A stretch of DNA of 64,000 bases from Bacteroidales bacterium. Lineage in GTDB: Bacteria > Bacteroidota > Bacteroidia > Bacteroidales > UBA932. The DNA lies in the NCBI GenBank assembly GCA_017647795.1, contig JAGCJX010000015.1, positions 117,584 to 181,583 on the forward strand, in the 5' to 3' direction. The position numbers and the translations under genes are program-made. Shown one piece after another: positions 60,352 to 64,000 of this stretch (the first letter of the stretch is position 1; the number at the start of each line of letters is the position of its first letter). The notes under the pieces are model-generated. The model had not been told where the DNA came from, ran no database searches, and worked only from the letters and a program-made list of their open reading frames with translations.

Positions 60352-62378
60352 TATTTCTCTCCCGGATAACCGATTAAAGGTTCAAACAAAGACTCAAAAC
60401 AAGGAAAGGACTTACCAATGCACTTGGTATCGTCCAGGATCACCTCCCCATGGCAACCCAAGGATGCCACGCGCAAAGCCATGGCAATCCGGTGATCCGA
60501 ACGGCTGGAGAATTCACCACCTTGCAGCAGGTTTCCGGAGAAAATCCGACGCACCAGCGACATTCCTTCCACCTCCATCCGGTCCCCATCGATGGTCACT
60601 TCCATGCCCATCTTCCGGAACTCGTGGTAGATAGCATCGGCCCGATTGCTTTCCTTGTTAATCAAGCGATTTACCCCATACAACACACTTTTTCCCTCAC
60701 AAAACGCTGCCAGAACAGTCAAGATGGGGAACAAGTCCGGCGAATGGGTAGCATCGTATTCAAACGCCCTCAAACGGCCGAAACGAACCCGAATTCCAAA
60801 ACGGGTTTTGCTCACCCGGGCGCCGCATTCCTTCAAAATATCCAAAATCACGCGGTCCGCCTGGTAGGATTTTGTATCCAGGCCCTTGACCAGAATATCT
60901 CCAAAAATAGCCGCCGCCACAAAGAAATTGGACGCTGAACTCCAGTCGCCCTCCAACGTCAAATCGGCCGCCTTGTACTGCTGTTTGCCAGGAATCTTGA
61001 AAATGAGGTTATCCTCCTTGCGCTTGAAACTGATGTCAATGCCGAACTTCCGGATCGTATGCAGGGTCAACAGGATGTAGGGCACACTCGTCGCCTCTTC
61101 CACCTCCAGTACACTGTCCTTCTTGCTCAACGGCAGGGCCATCAGCAAACCTGAGATCAGCTGCGACCCTTTCTTGCCCGAAAGTTTGTATTCTCCTCCG
61201 GTCAAGGGGCCATTGACCAAAGCCGGCAAAGTCTCTTTGTCCGACAATAGACAACTTGCCCCAAAAATCTCCAAGGCTTCCTTGCAACCATACATCTCCC
61301 GTCGCAAAAGACTGCCCTCTCCGGTGATGGTAACACCCTCACCAATTTGAGCGGCAATCGGTATCGTAATCCGGGACAACAAGCCCGATTCTCCGACGAA
61401 CAAATGCAACGTCTCCGGAGCCAACATGCTGGTCGTCATCTCTCCAAAGAAAGGAATTTTCTGATGCACTTCTTTCGGGAAACGAATGCCCTGAATCTCC
61501 AGGCGGCTACCGCCCAAGGTCACCTTCGCGCCCAACTGCTTGGCAATCCCCAACGCAGCATCCACATCGTCGCAAGTACAGAAATTCTCAAACACACTCT
61601 TGCCCTTGGCCATCGATGCCGCCAGGATGGTCCGTTGGGCCACACTCTTGGACGAAGGAATCTGCACACTGCCGGCGACGTGTTTCGAAGGCGTCAAGGT
61701 ACGGAATTGGGGAAAATGCACCTGTCCCTCGGCTGTCTTGGAGGTATCATCCAGGGTAAAATACATCATCGGAGCTCCGAAGCGATGGGACTCCAGCCGG
61801 GTGTAGGTCCCCGTACGACCAATGGCAAAGGCCATCAGTTTGATCTTTCCTTTCTCCAGGTACTCATTCTCCTCGTACAAGGAAAGTATGCGTTCACAAT
61901 CGTCCACACTCTCCTCTTTGGCCACAATCTTGACTATATCGGCCTTCAACTTAATCGCCTTCTTGATTTCCTGTAACAAGAGCTCGCGCGTCGGTGTCTC
62001 GCGGAAATTGTGGTAGGATGCAATGACTTTGACCCCCAACTTCTGAGCATAACGGCGCACCTCCGAGAAGATGTGCTGTGCAGCCTCCATATCCATATCA
62101 ATGTATGCCGCCCCAGCGTCCATTGCTCGCATCAACAAACGTCGCTTTGCCTGCTCGTCGTAGCGCGAAGTCGTCCGACACGTCGCCACCAACGGCAGCG
62201 TGGTAGAGTGGAAGACCTCGGTCACATCCTCTTCCTCCAATTCAGACAAATCTATGCGGATCTCTACAGCAAGGCCCACCCCATATCGGCTGCGCGCCTC
62301 GTCTACAAACTCCTCACAACGGACCAATGCCGACTTAATCGCATCGACACCCTTATTACCCAGACTAATGCAAATCAT
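60351..62378 (-). CDS. aroDA: Fused type I 3-dehydroquinate dehydratase / EPSP synthase
   Basis: Bifunctional protein of 675 residues. Residues 1-225 are a type I dehydroquinase: catalytic His123 in ASYHNF, Schiff-base Lys150 in ADIVKIVAK, and the C-terminal Gln in TAEGQ. Residues 230-675 are EPSP synthase: SSKSVAQRTILA, the DHRIAMALRVASL block, ESNRADAI and IGKSFPCF. Some EPSP positions are divergent: the usual GNAGTxMR motif reads GESGLLSR and RPM reads REM. Thus two non-consecutive shikimate steps (third and sixth) sit in one chain. The start overlaps aroB by 14 bases, the end aroC by one. Confidence 0.92.
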   Translation of the reverse strand: MICISLGNKGVDAIKSALVRCEEFVDEARSRYGVGLAVEIRIDLSELEEEDVTEVFHSTTLPLVATCRTTSRYDEQAKRRLLMRAMDAGAAYIDMDMEAAQHIFSEVRRYAQKLGVKVIASYHNFRETPTRELLLQEIKKAIKLKADIVKIVAKEESVDDCERILSLYEENEYLEKGKIKLMAFAIGRTGTYTRLESHRFGAPMMYFTLDDTSKTAEGQVHFPQFRTLTPSKHVAGSVQIPSSKSVAQRTILAASMAKGKSVFENFCTCDDVDAALGIAKQLGAKVTLGGSRLEIQGIRFPKEVHQKIPFFGEMTTSMLAPETLHLFVGESGLLSRITIPIAAQIGEGVTITGEGSLLRREMYGCKEALEIFGASCLLSDKETLPALVNGPLTGGEYKLSGKKGSQLISGLLMALPLSKKDSVLEVEEATSVPYILLTLHTIRKFGIDISFKRKEDNLIFKIPGKQQYKAADLTLEGDWSSASNFFVAAAIFGDILVKGLDTKSYQADRVILDILKECGARVSKTRFGIRVRFGRLRAFEYDATHSPDLFPILTVLAAFCEGKSVLYGVNRLINKESNRADAIYHEFRKMGMEVTIDGDRMEVEGMSLVRRIFSGNLLQGGEFSSRSDHRIAMALRVASLGCHGEVILDDTKCIGKSFPCFESLFEPLIGYPGEK

Positions 62379-63363
62379 ATAACATTTCCTCCATTTGCTT
62401 GAGTGAAATTTCTTCTATACAAGGCCATCCCAAGTCCCTCAAGAACACCACCCGGACCTGGTCCATGGCAAACTTCTTCTTATCGTGCCGAATGGCAACC
62501 ATCAAACGGTCCACCCGGGTCCTGAACTCCGTCGCATAACCCAAGGATCGAAGATCGGACAACAAGCCTTCCAACACACCCTCTGACAAACCATAGCGGG
62601 TCGAAAGTTTCAAGATCACAGCTATCCCACAAGCCACAGCCTCTCCGTGCGACCACGTCCCCCGAGCCTCCAGCATCTCGAGCGCATGCCCAACCGTATG
62701 CCCAAAATTCAGCAACCGACGCATGTCCTTTTCCCGCTCATCTTCACGAACCACTTTCTCTTTAAGGGCCACTGCACGCTCCACCAACTCGGCAAAAGCC
62801 GTCCACTCCCGTTCCAACACCAACTGGGGATCCGGACGACCGGCAAACATCCGGACAGTCCGATGATAGGACGCCTCGTCAAACAGCATAAACACCTTCA
62901 ACATCTCAGCCAAACCGCTGTAAAACTCCCTTTCGGGCAAGGTCCTCAAAAATTCCAGATCCCGAACAATCTTGGTAGGCTGTGTAAACGTTCCGACCAC
63001 ATTCTTGTAGATACCCCAGTTCACTCCATTCTTTCCCCCGACCGAGGCATCCACCATGGCCAGCAAGGTCGTTGGAACAAAGGCAAATTCCACACCGCGT
63101 TTGAAAACCGAAGCCACAAAACCACAAAGATCGGTAACCATCCCCCCTCCCACTCCAATCAAAAACGCATCGCGGTCAGCTCCAATCTCGACCAAGTCAG
63201 CAATGATACCTCCCGCCGTATCCCAGCTTTTCCGGTTCTCCTCAGCCGAAATCCGAATACAAGGATTATCCGAAAACAATTCGGGGTACAAACGGTAGAT
63301 TTGGGCATCCACCAGGAAGATGGGACGCCGTTCGTGCGGAATTATGGTAGAAAAATCAAGCAT
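62365..63363 (-). CDS. aroB: 3-dehydroquinate synthase
   Basis: NAD-dependent enzyme of 332 residues, second step of the shikimate pathway. IGVGGGMVTDLCGFVASVFKRGVEFAFVPTTLLAMVDASVGGKNGVN (about 69-115) is the NAD and substrate core; LNFGHTVGHALEML and SHGEAVACGIAV hold zinc ligands. The N-terminus is short, about 25 residues less than many family members, but no upstream start exists before the promoter. TAAATTTG lies 4 bases before the ATG. It heads aroB-aroDA-aroC. Confidence 0.95.
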   Translation of the reverse strand: MLDFSTIIPHERRPIFLVDAQIYRLYPELFSDNPCIRISAEENRKSWDTAGGIIADLVEIGADRDAFLIGVGGGMVTDLCGFVASVFKRGVEFAFVPTTLLAMVDASVGGKNGVNWGIYKNVVGTFTQPTKIVRDLEFLRTLPEREFYSGLAEMLKVFMLFDEASYHRTVRMFAGRPDPQLVLEREWTAFAELVERAVALKEKVVREDEREKDMRRLLNFGHTVGHALEMLEARGTWSHGEAVACGIAVILKLSTRYGLSEGVLEGLLSDLRSLGYATEFRTRVDRLMVAIRHDKKKFAMDQVRVVFLRDLGWPCIEEISLKQMEEMLYDLH

Positions 63364-63367
63364 CTTG

Positions 63368-63375
63368 CAAATTTA
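63368..63375 (-). promoter_or_regulatory. -7 box TAAATTTG, leaderless aroB promoter
   Basis: On the minus strand TAAATTTG, 4 bases (CAAG), then ATG of aroB. No convincing -33 TTTG at the right distance. Confidence 0.5.
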
Positions 63376-63386
63376 ATAAATCTTTT

Positions 63387-63417
63387 TTTGGAACATAGGA
63401 AAAAAACACTACCTTTG
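63387..63417 (+). promoter_or_regulatory. tRNA-Leu promoter
   Basis: TTTG at 63387-63390, exactly 19 bases, TACCTTTG at 63410-63417: a perfect match. The start would be about 29 bases before the tRNA. Confidence 0.85.
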
Positions 63418-63449
63418 CAACCGCAATGTTTACCAGAACACTGCCAATT

Positions 63450-63533
63450 GCCCAGATGGCGGAATCGGTAGACGCGCTGGTCTCAAACACCAGTGGGGTA
63501 ACACCTGTGCCGGTTCGACCCCGGCTCTGGGTA
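63450..63533 (+). tRNA. tRNA-Leu (anticodon CAA)
   Basis: Class II tRNA of 84 bases. Acceptor GCCCAGA pairs with TCTGGGT (last pair G-U), anticodon stem CTGGT/ACCAG around loop CTCAAAC with anticodon CAA, a long variable arm (TGGGGTAACACCTG), and the T-loop GGTTCGACC. The 3' CCA is not encoded. It reads UUG, the favoured leucine codon of the highly expressed genes in this window. Confidence 0.96.
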
Positions 63534-63536
63534 CGA

Positions 63537-63567
63537 AAAGAGGAAAGTCAATCTTTCCTCTTTTTTT
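63537..63567 (+). terminator. Terminator of tRNA-Leu
   Basis: AAAGAGGAAAG (63537-63547) pairs with CTTTCCTCTTT (63553-63563) around a 5-base loop, followed by a T-run. Confidence 0.9.
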
Positions 63568-63619
63568 GTTTTGCCCCTAATGGAGTCGCTTCCTGGTTAG
63601 ACCAAGACCCATTTCCCCA

Positions 63620-63655
63620 AAAAATAAGGGGAGGGACTTCACAGCCACTCCCCTT
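63620..63655 (-). terminator. Probable terminator of the barrel gene at the window end
   Basis: On the minus strand AAGGGGAG (63655-63648) pairs with CTCCCCTT (63633-63626), and ATTTTTT follows. It is 140 bases downstream of the last gene. The rest of 63568-63796 holds only a six-codon ORF at about 63690 and nothing I can name. Confidence 0.6.
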
Positions 63656-63796
63656 ACGGATCAAACAATTATTAACCAAAATCATTTATTATGAAAAACC
63701 AATCAATCTAACTCATTCACTTCAGAGTTTGTCTTATTCTTTTACAATTCCCGTACCAAACTTAAAACGAACCTGAAAATTTAGATTGATTTTCGG

Positions 63797-64000
63797 CTAG
63801 AACCAGAAACTGATGCCCGCCAGGAAGTAGTGAAATGACACGTGAGCCATAAGTCCATCTGTCGATTTCAAATCCGCATCCCACTGCACATACGAGAGCG
63901 AAGCAGATACTCTACCAAAATCGACGCCAAAAGAAGGACTCACAAACTTGAATTCCGGATTAAAAAATGCCATACCCAATTTCACTCCAACAAATGGACG
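63797..64000 (-). CDS. C-terminal end of an outer membrane barrel protein (partial)
   Basis: The frame is open from the window edge to a stop at 63797, giving 67 residues from RPFVGVKLGMAFF to LAGISFWF. Alternating hydrophobic strands (FGVDFGRVSASLSYVQWD, LMAHVSFHYFLAGISFWF) and a C-terminal Phe after an aromatic run are typical of the last strands of an outer membrane beta-barrel. The GTG at 63983-63985 is probably internal, since the upstream codons continue the barrel pattern. The rest of the gene lies outside the window. Confidence 0.65.
   Translation of the reverse strand, partial: RPFVGVKLGMAFFNPEFKFVSPSFGVDFGRVSASLSYVQWDADLKSTDGLMAHVSFHYFLAGISFWF

Noticed and set aside
63690..63710. 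Six-codon ORF starting ATGAAAAACC between the tRNA and the last gene
   Set aside because: Too short and without promoter or ribosome site; could be a gene remnant, but nothing supports this.
63426..63776. Plus-strand ORF of 116 codons
   Set aside because: It runs straight through the tRNA-Leu gene and its terminator; composition and context are non-coding.
1..64000. Search for CRISPR arrays, phage, insertion sequences, toxin-antitoxin or defence genes
   Set aside because: No regularly spaced repeats, transposase, integrase or nuclease-helicase sets were seen; the window looks like stable core chromosome.

Overview
The window is a gene-dense piece of chromosome from a member of the Bacteroidales (phylum Bacteroidota). 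The evidence is a SusC/SusD pair, GldH, a RicT/PSP1 protein beside holB, PorT-like outer membrane barrels, N-terminal MDTLSYKT in L13, and many promoters of the Bacteroidota type (TTTG, 19 bases, TAnnTTTG). I cannot name the genus. I see no phage, insertion sequence, CRISPR array or defence island. Nearly everything is housekeeping or envelope biology, so the interest lies in gene architecture and regulation, not in a new cassette.

Layout. 1-4.1 kb: hemW (cut by the window edge), a coiled-coil membrane protein, an orphan lipoprotein and two small genes. 4.0-7.4 kb (minus): an M16-family protein whose zinc site is destroyed, followed by a Cys-rich DUF3109 protein. 7.5-15 kb (plus): TPR protein, U32 protein, holB, ricT, gldH, trmB and a serine hydrolase. 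15.1-19.0 kb (minus): a short S10 ribosomal operon, rplC-rplD-rplW-rplB-rpsS-rplV-rpsC, that stops at a terminator. 19.1-23.4 kb: glycerophosphodiesterase, aspartase and Uup-like ABC-F protein. 23.4-28.6 kb (minus): metallo-hydrolase, uvrA and a TGS-domain kinase. 28.6-32.6 kb: deoxynucleoside kinase, PfkB-family kinase, panC, panD and a flippase-like membrane protein. 32.6-40.1 kb (minus): S9 peptidase, SusD and SusC. 40.2-45.4 kb: DUF456, Xaa-Pro peptidase, lpxK, a GNAT-like protein and dusB. 45.5-48.2 kb: rplM-rpsI-rpsB-tsf. 48.3-49.5 kb: kbl. 49.7-56.7 kb: a TolC/MFP/RND efflux operon with a small PII-like gene, then serine dehydratase. 56.8-59.4 kb: two paralogous barrels flanking thioredoxin, then a polyprenyl synthase. 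59.3-63.4 kb (minus): a shikimate operon aroB-aroDA(fusion)-aroC. The window ends with tRNA-Leu(CAA) and the C-terminal end of another barrel.

How the parts work together. The two ribosomal clusters carry strong matches to the Bacteroidota promoter, and each has structured leader RNA. The shikimate operon makes chorismate, the precursor for aromatic amino acids and menaquinone, while the polyprenyl synthase next to it probably supplies a quinone side chain. Aspartase, serine dehydratase and 2-amino-3-ketobutyrate CoA ligase, together with the S9 peptidase beside SusCD, suggest an amino-acid- or peptide-using life style; this last point is inference.

Two patterns recur. Four genes (holB, the metallo-hydrolase, sdaA and aroB) have TAnnTTTG exactly four bases before their ATG, which predicts leaderless mRNAs. 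Four convergent gene pairs overlap by 33-55 bases at their 3' ends.
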